Source: an uncultured Clostridia bacterium | GTDB lineage: Bacteria; Bacillota; Clostridia; TANB77; CAG-508 | Length of the DNA stretch: 64,000 nucleotides | NCBI GenBank assembly: GCA_944392605.1 | Contig: CALXXE010000007.1 | Span: 53,754 to 117,753 of the forward strand | Direction: 5' to 3' | Shown: positions 51,525 through 61,225 of the stretch, piece by piece | Layout: every line of letters begins with the position of its first letter | Numbering within the stretch: position 1 is the first letter of the stretch | The notes under the pieces: generated by a model | What the model was told of the DNA's origin: nothing | The model's input: only the letters and a program-made list of their open reading frames with translations | The model's database searches: none | Made by a program: the position numbers and the translations under genes

Positions 51525-51575
51525 AAAAAAGATAGCGATGAAACCTAAGAATTAGGTTTTGTTGCTGTCTTTTTT
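51525..51575 (+). terminator. long terminator/attenuator before the pilin-like adhesin
   Basis: AAACCTAA (51541-51548) pairs with TTAGGTTT (51552-51559) and the helix extends downward with G-U pairs to about 20 bp, ending in TTTTTT. It lies between the leader ORF and the adhesin gene. Confidence 0.8.
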
Positions 51576-51637
51576 GAGTTTTAAAATAGTTATTAAGTTT
51601 TTAAATTTATAAAAATAAAAAATATAAGGAGGAAAAA

Positions 51638-52939
51638 ATGAAAGGAAAACTAAAACAAACCAAAGGTATTACATTAATTGCTTTAGTAATAACCATTATA
51701 GTTCTTCTAATACTTGCAGGAGTATCAATAGCAATGCTAACAGGACAAAATGGAATATTAACTCAAGCAAATAATGCAACTATTCAACAATCACATGGAG
51801 CAGTAAGAGAGGGAATAGCACTTGCATATAATGAATATCAAATAGAAATAAATACAGCAAGTAATGGAAAACTGGCAAGTACTAAAACAGTTCAAATACA
51901 AGGAAAGGAAGAAAAAGCATTAGCATCATATTCATCATTTTTAGATTTCTTAAACAGTAAAGGATATATAAAAGAAGGAACAACAGATGTATTAAATGTA
52001 GAAGCTTTAACAGGAAGTAATCAAGCTTTAGGAAATGGAACAGATACAGATGTATATAAGATAGAAGAACAAGATAGTAATTATGTAGTAAATTATTATG
52101 ATAAGGATGGAACGCCAGAACAAATATGGAGTATATCAGATAGTACAAGTACAGGAGACGCAACATTAGAACCAGATACAGGGAAAGAAGCATTAATATT
52201 AGTTTATAATGTATCAGCAGGAGACACAATAGAGTTACCATGTTTATTATATGCGTCAATTGATGGAACAAATCAGGTAGATGCAACATTTGATTTTACA
52301 GTAGACTGGGGAGATGGAAATACAGACAGTATAACAAATTCAGATATTACAACAAAATCAATACATCAATATACAACAGCAGGAGAAAAAAGGATTACAA
52401 TAACAGGAACATTTGAAAGCCTATGTGTAGGTTACTTTGATTACGAAAATTATAGAAATGTTTTTTGTAGTGGAGTAGAAAAATTGGTAAGAATAGAACA
52501 ATGGGGAATAACTGGACTAAAAAATATCATGCTAATTGACATAGAAAACTTAATAGAAATAGCTCAACCAACAGAGAATAGTTTTAAAAATTTAAACTAT
52601 GTAAATTTTAGTGGTTCAGGAATACAAAGTATACCAGATAAGATGTTTTTGAATTGTACCAAAATAACATGCTTTGAAGGTTCTTTTGCATATTGTGAAA
52701 ATTTAACAACAATAGGTGAAGGAGTATTTGATGGGTGTGATAATGTAACAAGTTTTGCGTACACATTTGAAGAGTGTACAAATTTAAGAGGAAATGTTCC
52801 AGAATTATGGAAAAGGGTACCAAATGGAGAAAATAATGGATATATAGGAATTCCTGATGGAGAAAGTTGCTATCATCATTGTAATAATGTAAGTAATATT
52901 AATGATATACCGGAATATTGGGCTCCACCAGATATATAA
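51638..52939 (+). CDS. type IV pilin-like adhesin with PKD-like and LRR (BspA-type) regions
   Basis: A 433-residue protein with a prepilin leader: basic KGKLKQTKG, then the hydrophobic helix ITLIALVITIIVLLILAGVS, cleaved after Gly. Residues about 30-165 form a pilin-like body; 185-265 a PKD-like beta domain (FDFTVDWGDGNTDS, YTTAGEKRITITGTF); 270-430 BspA/LRR_5-like repeats (NLTTIGEGVFDGCDNVTSF). A Phe at mature +1 is replaced by Ile. It could be exported by a type IV pilus-type machine using the prepilin peptidase at 35.0 kb. Expression may be gated by the upstream CA repeat and terminator. Confidence 0.75.
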   Translation: MKGKLKQTKGITLIALVITIIVLLILAGVSIAMLTGQNGILTQANNATIQQSHGAVREGIALAYNEYQIEINTASNGKLASTKTVQIQGKEEKALASYSSFLDFLNSKGYIKEGTTDVLNVEALTGSNQALGNGTDTDVYKIEEQDSNYVVNYYDKDGTPEQIWSISDSTSTGDATLEPDTGKEALILVYNVSAGDTIELPCLLYASIDGTNQVDATFDFTVDWGDGNTDSITNSDITTKSIHQYTTAGEKRITITGTFESLCVGYFDYENYRNVFCSGVEKLVRIEQWGITGLKNIMLIDIENLIEIAQPTENSFKNLNYVNFSGSGIQSIPDKMFLNCTKITCFEGSFAYCENLTTIGEGVFDGCDNVTSFAYTFEECTNLRGNVPELWKRVPNGENNGYIGIPDGESCYHHCNNVSNINDIPEYWAPPDI

Positions 52940-52942
52940 AAG

Positions 52943-52979
52943 AAAAACATTTCTAGGAGAAATCTTAGAAATGTTTTTT
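52943..52979 (+). terminator. rho-independent terminator after the adhesin gene
   Basis: AAAAACATTTCTA (52943-52955) pairs with TAGAAATGTTTTT (52966-52978). Confidence 0.8.
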
Positions 52980-53051
52980 ATATTTTTTTCTTTGTTCGCT
53001 TTTTTTGTCTTTTGTTTTATGTTAGAATACGTTTGTTAGGAGATGAAAAAC

Positions 53052-56000
53052 TTGGGGGCAAAAAAGATAGGTGAAGTATTTAGCGATTATAAGACAAATT
53101 CTAATATAAAATACGCACAAATAGTGGCTTTAAACGTATTGAAAAAAACAAATACATTAGAAGTAGTAATGTATTATGATGAATATATAGAAATAAAAGA
53201 AATATGGTATTTTGAAAAGTTCTTGCAAGAAAGATTCCATTTTACTAATATAGATATGAAAATAAAATATCATGATGCAGTTGAGAAAAAAAGTATTGCT
53301 TCTGAATGGAAAAATATCATAGCATATATGTCACATAAATATCCTTTAATGAAACCAATGCTTTTACTTAAAAGTGATGTAGAGGTAAATGGAAAGGATA
53401 TACTAGTTAGAATGAACATAAAAGGTGCAGACTTTTTACGTGCAAAGAAAACAGATAAAGAGCTAGTTCATGTGTTAGAAAATCTTTTTGGAGAAAGATA
53501 TAATATAGAATTAAGAGAAGAGCTATCTAAAGAAGAAATGAATCTGGTAAAGAAAAGATTAGAGGAAGAAGAAGCACAAATTGTAGCTCATATTGAAGAA
53601 GAAAATAGAAAACATGAAGAAGATGTGGAAGTACCAGTTCCAGAATATGTAGATCCAGATTATCAAATGCCTGGTGATGAAGATTATGTCCCTGAAAATA
53701 TAGATATAGAACTTGAACCTGTTTCAGTAGAATATATAATGGGAAAACCATCAAAAGCAAAAGAAAAACATGTTTTAGTAAAAGATTTAGGCGCAGATTC
53801 AGGAAGAGTAACATTGGAAGGAAGGGTAATAATTTCTGATGTACGTGAAACTAAATCAGGAAAAGGAATGTTAATATTTGATATCTATGATGGAACAGGA
53901 AGAATTACAATAAAATCTTTTGCGAAAGACCTAAAAGAAGGTCAGGAAATGACTGAAAAAATACAGAATGCGAAAGCAGTAAAGGTAATAGGAAAAGCAG
54001 GACTAGATACTTATGCGGGAGATGTAACAGTAATTGCAAATACAATAATTGCAACAGAGAATGAATTTCCAGAAATGCCAGAAGAAGATGAAAGTACACC
54101 ACTTATTTTAGGTAGTTCAATGAATATTACAGAACCACTAGTTAAGGTTTCTGATTTAGGTGTAGATGATGGTAAGATTTCTTTACAAGGAGAAGTAATA
54201 TATTCAGAAGATAGAACATTAAAATCAGGAAAAACATTATTTAGTTTTGATTTATATGATGGAACAAGTACAATAACATGCAAAGCATTTTTAGAAAAAG
54301 ATAAAGCAAAGAAGACAATGAAAAGAATAACATCTGCAAAAGGTTTAATAGTAGCAGGAACAGCGTCTATGGATAGTTTTTCGAATGAATTATCAGTGAT
54401 GGTTAATACAATTGTAGAATGCGAAGGCTTGAAAAAAGAAATAAGAATGGATAATTCAGAAGTAAAAAGAGTAGAGTTACATATGCATACTCAGATGAGC
54501 CAAATGGACGCAATGACATCAGCAACAGATTTAATAAAACGAGCAATGAAATGGGGAATGAAATCAATTGCAATAACAGACCATGGAGTAGTTCAAAGCT
54601 TCCCAGAGGCACATAAGCTACTTGGATATGATAATCCAGATATGAAAATAATTTATGGAATGGAGGCATATTTAGCGCCAGATAAAAATCCGGTAGTAGA
54701 AAATGGGAAAGGACAAGATTTAAATACAACATATTGTGTACTAGACTTAGAAACAACGGGATTTTCAGCAACGACAGAAAAGATAACAGAAGTAGGAATA
54801 ATGAAAGTAAAAGAAGGAGAAGTAATAGATGAATTTTCTTGCTTTGTAAATCCTGAAAAACATATACCAGAAAGAGTAACAGAAGTAACTAACATTACGG
54901 ATGAAATGGTAAAAGATGCAGAGACAATTGATAAAGTATTTCCTAAAATATTAGAATTTTTAGGAGATAGTGTAATAGTTGCACATAATGCAGGATTTGA
55001 TGTAGGTTTTTTAAAACAAAATGCTAAAAATTCAGGATATGATTTTGATTATACATATATAGACACTCTAAGCTTAGCAAAAGACTTATTTCCAGAATAT
55101 AAAAAATATAAATTAGGAAAAATAGCAGAAAACCTGGGAATAAAAGTAGAAGTAGCACATAGAGCTTTAGATGATGTTGATACAACTGTAAAAGTATTTA
55201 AAGTAATGTTAGATATGCTAGCAAAACGTGGAGCAAAAAAAGTAGATGATATAGACCGTGTTAGTAGAACAGAAGAAGCAAAAAAAGAAGAATATAAGAA
55301 ATTAAAAACATATCATGCAATAATCTTAGCTAAAAATTATATAGGATTACGCAATTTATATAAATTAGTATCATATTCACATGTGAAATATTTTTATAGA
55401 AAACCTAGAATACTTAAAAGTTTACTAGAAAAATATAGAGAAGGATTAATTTTAGGAAGCGCATGTGAAGCAGGAGAACTATACCAAGCAATAGAGCTTG
55501 GAAAAACAGATGAAGAAATAGAAGAAATTGCAAATTTTTATGATTACTTAGAAATACAACCAATAGGAAATAATAATTTCTTAATAAGAAATGAAACAGT
55601 AAAAGATGAAGAAGCTCTAAGAGATATAAATAGAAAAATAGTTGCTTTGGGAGAAAAACTAAATAAACCAGTGGTTGCAACATGTGATGTTCATTTCATG
55701 GACCCACAAGATGAAGTATATAGAAGAATATTAGAGGCAGGACAAGGATATCAAGATGCTGACCAACAAGCACCATTGTATTTAAGAACAACAGAAGAAA
55801 TGCTAGAAGAATTTAGCTATTTAGGAAAAGAAAAAGCTTATGAAGTAGTTGTAACAAATACAAATAAAATTTCAGATATGTGTGACAAGATAAGTCCGAT
55901 ATCACCAGAGAAATGTCCACCACATATTCCAGGTTGTGAGCAAACAATTAAAGATATAGCATATAAAAGAGCACATGAATTATATGGAGACCCATTACCA

Positions 56001-57803
56001 GAAATAGTACAGACAAGATTAGATAAAGAGCTAGAATCAATTATAAAAAATGGATTTTCAGTTATGTATATAATAGCTCAGAAACTAGTGTGGAAATCAA
56101 ATGAAGATGGATATATAGTAGGTTCAAGAGGTTCAGTTGGCTCATCATTTGTAGCAAACATGACAGGAATAACAGAGGTAAATTCACTTCCACCTCATTA
56201 TAGATGTCCTAACTGTAAATATTCAGACTTCACAGATTATGGATATAAAAATGGATACGACTTACCAGATAAAACTTGTCCAAAATGTGGCCATAAATTA
56301 GATAAAGATGGACTAGACATACCATTTGAAACATTCTTAGGATTTAACGGAGATAAAGAGCCTGATATAGACTTGAACTTTTCAGGAGAATACCAAGCAA
56401 AAGCACATAAATATACAGAAGTAATATTTGGTAAAGGAACAACATTTAAGGCAGGAACAATAGGAACAATAGCAGATAAAACAGCATATGGTTATGTAAA
56501 AAAATATTTTGAAGAAAGAAATATACCAATAAATAGAGCAGAAACACAAAGATTAGCTGCAGGTTGTACAGGAATAAAAAGAACAACAGGACAGCACCCA
56601 GGTGGAATTATAGTTGTACCAAAAGGAAGAGAAATATATGAATTTTGTCCAGTACAACACCCAGCAGATGACCCAAACTCAGATATAATAACGACACACT
56701 TTGATTATCACTCAATAGACCAGAACTTACTTAAGCTAGATATATTAGGACATGATGATCCAACAGTAATAAGAATGCTTCAAGATATAACAGGAATAGA
56801 CCCAAGAAAAGTACCATTAGATGATAAAGAAACGATGTCAATATTTAGTTCAACAAAAGCTTTAGGAGTAACACCAGAACAGATTCATTCAGAAGTAGGA
56901 AGTTTTGGAATACCAGAGTTTGGAACAAAATTCGTAAGGGGAATGTTAGTTGACACAAAACCAACAACTTTTGATGAATTAATACGTATTTCTGGTTTAT
57001 CACATGGTACAGACGTGTGGCTTGGAAATGCTCAGAGCTTAATAGAGCAAGGAACAGTAACACTTCAAGACGCAATATGTTGTCGTGATGATATAATGAT
57101 ATATTTAATAAAAATGGGCTTACCACCAAATGATTCTTTTAAAATAATGGAATCAGTACGTAAAGGAAAAGTGGCAAAAGGAAAAGAACCTAAGTGGGAA
57201 GAATATAAGCAATTGATGAAAGAACATGATGTACCAGATTGGTATATTAAATCATGTGAAAAAATAAAATACATGTTCCCAAAAGCACACGCAGCAGCAT
57301 ATGTAACAAATGCATTTAGAATAGCATGGTTTAAAGTACATGAGCCTTTAGCATATTATGCAGCGTTCTTCTCTATTAGAGCAGATGAATTTGATAGTGA
57401 TTGTATGATATTTGGAGAAGAAAAAGTAAAAAATAAAATGAAAGAAATAGACTTAGAAGGAAATAGCGCAACAGTAAAAGATAAAAATATGTATGCAATA
57501 TTAGAATTAGTACTAGAAATGTATGAAAGAGGATTTACATTCTTGCCAATGGACTTATATAAATCTCATGCAACAAAATTCTTAGTAGAAGATGGAGCAA
57601 TTAGACCACCATTAAATAGTATACCAGGACTTGGAACTGTTGCAGCTGAAGGTATTACAAAGGCAAGAGAAGAAGGTAAGTTCATGTCTATTGATGACTT
57701 GAAAATACGCTCAAAAGTAGGAAATTCAGTAACAGACTTACTTAAGAAATATGGATGTTTAAAAGGAATGAGCCAAAGCAACCAAATGAGTTTATTTGCA
57801 TAA
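53052..57803 (+). CDS. polC: DNA polymerase III PolC-type alpha subunit
   Basis: About 1583 residues; longer than Bacillus PolC (about 1437). Order: N-terminal domain (1-200), two consecutive OB folds (about 235-340 and 358-460), PHP domain (from 473, VELHMHTQMSQMDAMTSAT), DnaQ-like exonuclease (from 560, YCVLDLETTGF, HNAGFDVGFL), PHP second part, zinc motif (CPNCKYSDF, CPKCGHK near 1050), and the polymerase core (DIDLNFSGEYQ near 1104, TGQHPGGIIVVP). It is the replicative polymerase with its own proofreading. TTG 53052 lies nine bases after AGGAG; the ATG at 53043 touches the site. The duplicated OB fold is unusual. Confidence 0.93.
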   Translation: MGAKKIGEVFSDYKTNSNIKYAQIVALNVLKKTNTLEVVMYYDEYIEIKEIWYFEKFLQERFHFTNIDMKIKYHDAVEKKSIASEWKNIIAYMSHKYPLMKPMLLLKSDVEVNGKDILVRMNIKGADFLRAKKTDKELVHVLENLFGERYNIELREELSKEEMNLVKKRLEEEEAQIVAHIEEENRKHEEDVEVPVPEYVDPDYQMPGDEDYVPENIDIELEPVSVEYIMGKPSKAKEKHVLVKDLGADSGRVTLEGRVIISDVRETKSGKGMLIFDIYDGTGRITIKSFAKDLKEGQEMTEKIQNAKAVKVIGKAGLDTYAGDVTVIANTIIATENEFPEMPEEDESTPLILGSSMNITEPLVKVSDLGVDDGKISLQGEVIYSEDRTLKSGKTLFSFDLYDGTSTITCKAFLEKDKAKKTMKRITSAKGLIVAGTASMDSFSNELSVMVNTIVECEGLKKEIRMDNSEVKRVELHMHTQMSQMDAMTSATDLIKRAMKWGMKSIAITDHGVVQSFPEAHKLLGYDNPDMKIIYGMEAYLAPDKNPVVENGKGQDLNTTYCVLDLETTGFSATTEKITEVGIMKVKEGEVIDEFSCFVNPEKHIPERVTEVTNITDEMVKDAETIDKVFPKILEFLGDSVIVAHNAGFDVGFLKQNAKNSGYDFDYTYIDTLSLAKDLFPEYKKYKLGKIAENLGIKVEVAHRALDDVDTTVKVFKVMLDMLAKRGAKKVDDIDRVSRTEEAKKEEYKKLKTYHAIILAKNYIGLRNLYKLVSYSHVKYFYRKPRILKSLLEKYREGLILGSACEAGELYQAIELGKTDEEIEEIANFYDYLEIQPIGNNNFLIRNETVKDEEALRDINRKIVALGEKLNKPVVATCDVHFMDPQDEVYRRILEAGQGYQDADQQAPLYLRTTEEMLEEFSYLGKEKAYEVVVTNTNKISDMCDKISPISPEKCPPHIPGCEQTIKDIAYKRAHELYGDPLPEIVQTRLDKELESIIKNGFSVMYIIAQKLVWKSNEDGYIVGSRGSVGSSFVANMTGITEVNSLPPHYRCPNCKYSDFTDYGYKNGYDLPDKTCPKCGHKLDKDGLDIPFETFLGFNGDKEPDIDLNFSGEYQAKAHKYTEVIFGKGTTFKAGTIGTIADKTAYGYVKKYFEERNIPINRAETQRLAAGCTGIKRTTGQHPGGIIVVPKGREIYEFCPVQHPADDPNSDIITTHFDYHSIDQNLLKLDILGHDDPTVIRMLQDITGIDPRKVPLDDKETMSIFSSTKALGVTPEQIHSEVGSFGIPEFGTKFVRGMLVDTKPTTFDELIRISGLSHGTDVWLGNAQSLIEQGTVTLQDAICCRDDIMIYLIKMGLPPNDSFKIMESVRKGKVAKGKEPKWEEYKQLMKEHDVPDWYIKSCEKIKYMFPKAHAAAYVTNAFRIAWFKVHEPLAYYAAFFSIRADEFDSDCMIFGEEKVKNKMKEIDLEGNSATVKDKNMYAILELVLEMYERGFTFLPMDLYKSHATKFLVEDGAIRPPLNSIPGLGTVAAEGITKAREEGKFMSIDDLKIRSKVGNSVTDLLKKYGCLKGMSQSNQMSLFA

Positions 57804-57838
57804 AGTCCAAAGGGAAACATCTATAAGGAGAGGAAAAT

Positions 57839-58186
57839 ATGGATAATAAATACCTAGAAAATGAACTGAAAAAAATAAATGAAGAATCTTCTGTTAGAGA
57901 TTTACAAAAATATATAAATGATATGATAAAAGTAAGAGGATTTGAAAAGGAAACACCTAAAGATATTATGATACTTTTAACAGAAGAAATTGGAGAACTT
58001 GCAAAAGAGGTAAGAAAATTATCAGGAATAAAGACTGATGCAAATAAAAAAGATGAAATAGGAGCAAGTGAAGAAATTGCAGATGTGTTTATTTATATAT
58101 TAAGTATGTGTAAAGTTTTAAATATAGACTTGTTGGAAGCTTTTAAAAATAAAGAAAAAATAAACTTGAAAAGAACATGGAAATAG
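57839..58186 (+). CDS. MazG-like nucleotide pyrophosphohydrolase
   Basis: A 115-residue all-helical protein with the MazG/dUTPase-type metal motif LLTEEIGELAKEVRK (ExxE) and EEIADVFIYIL (ExxD). It hydrolyses (d)NTPs to monophosphates, cleaning non-canonical nucleotides. It starts 35 bases after polC with AGGAGAGG, so the link to replication is likely operonic. One MazG domain only, as in the short dimeric or tetrameric forms. Confidence 0.8.
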   Translation: MDNKYLENELKKINEESSVRDLQKYINDMIKVRGFEKETPKDIMILLTEEIGELAKEVRKLSGIKTDANKKDEIGASEEIADVFIYILSMCKVLNIDLLEAFKNKEKINLKRTWK

Positions 58187-58199
58187 AAAGGAAAAGAAC

Positions 58200-58481
58200 A
58201 TGCAAGAAATATTTACATGGCAAAATATAGTTATTTTTTTTATTATTATTAATTTATTTGGTTTTTTTATAATGTGGTTAGATAAAAGAAAAGCTAAAAA
58301 AGGAGCTTGGAGAATACCAGAAAAGACATTATTTATAATAACAGCTATTGGTGGAGGAATAGGGACGACAGTTGGTATGTATGTATTTAGACATAAAACG
58401 CAAAAAGTTCAGTTTGTGATAGGTTTTCCACTTATAACAATATTAGAAATAATTACTGTTATTTATTTTATATTTAAATAA
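58200..58481 (+). CDS. DUF1294 membrane protein
   Basis: A 93-residue protein with two or three membrane segments, a conserved basic loop (WLDKRKAKKGAWRIPEKTL) and GGGIGTTVGMYVFRHKTQK, the DUF1294 signature. It starts 13 bases after the MazG-like gene. The family is widespread and without known function. The transcript probably ends at the hairpin that follows. Confidence 0.85.
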   Translation: MQEIFTWQNIVIFFIIINLFGFFIMWLDKRKAKKGAWRIPEKTLFIITAIGGGIGTTVGMYVFRHKTQKVQFVIGFPLITILEIITVIYFIFK

Positions 58482-58487
58482 AGGAGT

Positions 58488-58528
58488 TAATACTAAAGTA
58501 GTTTTTAATACTTTAGTATTATTTTTTT
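58488..58528 (+). terminator. rho-independent terminator after DUF1294
   Basis: AATACTAAAG (58489-58498) pairs with CTTTAGTATT (58511-58520), followed by ATTTTTTT. Confidence 0.8.
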
Positions 58529-58599
58529 ATTTAAAAAGGTGCACATAAAAAATTACAAAATAAATTAAATACATAAATATTATATAAACCAAATTTAAT

Positions 58600-58965
58600 T
58601 GTGAACAACTCGTGAACGCAAGATGGCTATTTTATAGTTATTCACAAAGTTATCCACAGTTTCCACAAAAAGTTATACACATCAAATGTTACAAAAAGAC
58701 GAAAAATATAAGTTACATAATGATAAAAAGATAACATAATTGTAAGAATTATGAAATAAAAAAGTAATAAAAAGACGCGAAAAAAGAAGAAAAAACAAGG
58801 AAAATAAGTATATATTAGTGAAAATGGCGAAATAATACGGATAAAATATTGTTTTCTGAAATATGATTGTCATATAAATGTAAAAATAAAAATGTAGAAA
58901 AATAATGGAAAAGAAGGTATAATGTAGAAAATGGGTTTGCGGATAAATTTATTACTTGTGGATAA
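58600..58965. promoter_or_regulatory. DnaA-box cluster in a 480-base non-coding region
   Basis: Perfect DnaA box TTATCCACA at 58650-58658 and its reverse TGTGGATAA at 58957-58965; near-perfect TTATTCACA (58638-58646), TTATACACA (58673-58681) and TGTGAACAA (58600-58608, reverse, one change). Between 58682 and 58950 lies very AT-rich DNA without a gene. Layout resembles a replication origin with an unwinding element, or a DnaA-binding control site. No dnaA, dnaN or rpmH is in the window. Confidence 0.6.
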
Positions 58966-59012
58966 CTTTTGTAAAAACTATTCATATAATAAAATAAAAG
59001 GAATGGTTTTAT

Positions 59013-59351
59013 ATGTTATTTAAGTTTAAATTTTTATTTAGAAAGAAAAAAGACCGTAATATGGATATGTACGACATAGATGAAAAAGATTTAACCTCTA
59101 TAATATCAAAAGGAGCTGTAATAGTAGATGTAAGAAGTCCACAAGAATATGAAGAAGGCCATATGGAAGATGCAATATTACTTCCAGAATATGATATAAA
59201 GAAAAAGGCAAGTGATTTATTACCAGATAAAAATAAATATATAGTCGTATATTGTTCAAGTGGAACAAGAAGTAAAAAAGCACAAGAAGAACTACAGAAT
59301 ATGGGGTATACAAAGGTGTATAATTTATATAATGGATATCAAAACTATTGA
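59013..59351 (+). CDS. rhodanese-like protein
   Basis: A 112-residue single-domain rhodanese with the active-site loop VYCSSGTRSKKA (catalytic Cys) and the VDVRSPQEYEEGHMEDA motif. A short basic N-terminus (about 17 residues) precedes the domain. It could transfer persulfide sulfur or act as a small phosphatase-like module. Neighbours are a DnaA-box region and lepA; the metabolic partner is unclear. Confidence 0.85.
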   Translation: MLFKFKFLFRKKKDRNMDMYDIDEKDLTSIISKGAVIVDVRSPQEYEEGHMEDAILLPEYDIKKKASDLLPDKNKYIVVYCSSGTRSKKAQEELQNMGYTKVYNLYNGYQNY

Positions 59352-59406
59352 GATTTTATTAATTTTATGTTAAAATTTTTTCATAATGATAGCATGAGGA
59401 GGAAAT

Positions 59407-61215
59407 ATGAGACAAGAAAATATAAGAAATTTTAGTATAATTGCACATATAGATCATGGAAAATCTACTTTAGCAGATAGATTAATAGAGATGACAGGTT
59501 CGCTTTCTAAAAGAGAGATGGAAGATCAAGTATTAGATAATATGGATATAGAAAGAGAAAGAGGTATCACAATAAAATCTCAAGCGGTAAGAATGGTGTA
59601 TAAAGCAAAAGATGGACAAGAATATATTTTAAATTTAATAGATACGCCTGGACATGTTGATTTCAATTATGAAGTATCAAGAAGTTTAGCTGCTTGTGAT
59701 GGAGCAATACTTGTAGTAGATAGTAGCCAAGGAGTTGAAGCACAAACATTAGCTAATGTGTATTTAGCAATAGATAATAATTTGGAGATATTACCGGTAC
59801 TTAATAAAATAGACTTACCAAATGCAAGAGTAGATGAAGTAAAACAAGAAATTGAAGATATAATAGGAATACCTGCTCAATCAGCTCCTTGTATTTCGGC
59901 AAAAACTGGATTAAATGTAGAAGAAGTATTAGAAAGAATAGTAACAGATCTGCCTGCTCCAAAAGGAGACGAAAATGCAAAAACAAAATGTTTAATATTT
60001 GATTCATATTATGATAGTTATAAAGGAGCAGTAGCATCTGTACGTGTGGTAGATGGAAAAATAAAAGTTGGTGACGAAATAAAATTAATGGCAACAAATA
60101 AAGAATTTGTTGTAACAGAGGTAGGTTACTTTATACCAGGTTCACATATGCCTGCCCAGGAAATAAAAGCAGGAGAAGTAGGATATGTAGCAGCTAGTAT
60201 AAAAAATATATCAGATATACGAGTTGGAGATACTATAACTTTAAAAGATAATCTAGCAGAAGAACCATTAAAAGGTTATAAAAAAGTAACACCAATGGTA
60301 TATTGTGGATTATATCCAGTAGATGGAAGTCAATATGAAGAATTAAAAGAAGCGTTAGAAAAATTGAAACTAAATGATGCAGCACTAGAATATGAACCAG
60401 AAACATCAGCGGCATTAGGTTTTGGTTTTAGATGTGGATTTTTAGGATTATTACATTTAGAAATAATAGAAGAAAGATTAGATAGAGAATTTGATTTAGG
60501 GCTAATTACAACAGCACCATCAGTTATTTATAAAGTTTATAAAACAGATGGACAAGTTATTGAACTATATAATCCAGAAGATTTGCCACCATCTCAAGAA
60601 GTTTCATATATAGAAGAACCATATGTTACAGCAAATATATTTACTCCAAAAGATTATATAGGAAACATAATGGAACTTTGTCAAAGAAGAAGAGGTATTT
60701 ATATAGATATGAAATACTTAGATGAAAGTAGAGTTACATTAATATATGAAATGCCTTTAAATGAAATAATATATGATTTCTTTGATAATTTAAAATCAAA
60801 AACAAAAGGATATGCATCACTTGATTATGAATTTAAAGAATATAAAAGAGCAGATTTAGTAAAATTAGATATTTATATAAATGGAGAAATAGTTGATGCT
60901 TTAAGTTTTATAGTTCATAAGGATAGCGCATATGATAGAGGAAGGAAAATGGTTCAAAAACTAAAAGAAGTAATCCCAAGAAAATTATTTAAGATTCCTA
61001 TTCAAGCAGCTATTGGAGGAAAAATAATTGCAAGGGAAACTATTTCAACTTTAAGAAAAGATGTATTAGCTAAATGTTATGGTGGAGACATAACTAGAAA
61101 GAAGAAATTATTAGAAAAACAAAAAAGAGGAAAAAAGAAAATGCGTGAGATTGGAAATGTAGAAATTCCACAAGAGGCATTTTTATCAGTATTAAAACTA
61201 GATGATGATAATTAG
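59407..61215 (+). CDS. lepA: elongation factor 4
   Basis: A 602-residue translational GTPase with G1 [10 protein letters not shown]2 [13 protein letters not shown]3 DTPGHVDF, G4 NKID and the LepA-specific C-terminal domain ending with [17 protein letters not shown]. It back-translocates or rescues stalled ribosomes, especially under stress. ATG 59407 follows GAGGAGGAAAT. It is followed by rlmB, another ribosome-related gene, with AGGAGAAGGT. Confidence 0.95.
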   Translation: MRQENIRNFSIIAHIDHGKSTLADRLIEMTGSLSKREMEDQVLDNMDIERERGITIKSQAVRMVYKAKDGQEYILNLIDTPGHVDFNYEVSRSLAACDGAILVVDSSQGVEAQTLANVYLAIDNNLEILPVLNKIDLPNARVDEVKQEIEDIIGIPAQSAPCISAKTGLNVEEVLERIVTDLPAPKGDENAKTKCLIFDSYYDSYKGAVASVRVVDGKIKVGDEIKLMATNKEFVVTEVGYFIPGSHMPAQEIKAGEVGYVAASIKNISDIRVGDTITLKDNLAEEPLKGYKKVTPMVYCGLYPVDGSQYEELKEALEKLKLNDAALEYEPETSAALGFGFRCGFLGLLHLEIIEERLDREFDLGLITTAPSVIYKVYKTDGQVIELYNPEDLPPSQEVSYIEEPYVTANIFTPKDYIGNIMELCQRRRGIYIDMKYLDESRVTLIYEMPLNEIIYDFFDNLKSKTKGYASLDYEFKEYKRADLVKLDIYINGEIVDALSFIVHKDSAYDRGRKMVQKLKEVIPRKLFKIPIQAAIGGKIIARETISTLRKDVLAKCYGGDITRKKKLLEKQKRGKKKMREIGNVEIPQEAFLSVLKLDDDN

Positions 61216-61225
61216 GAGAAGGTAA

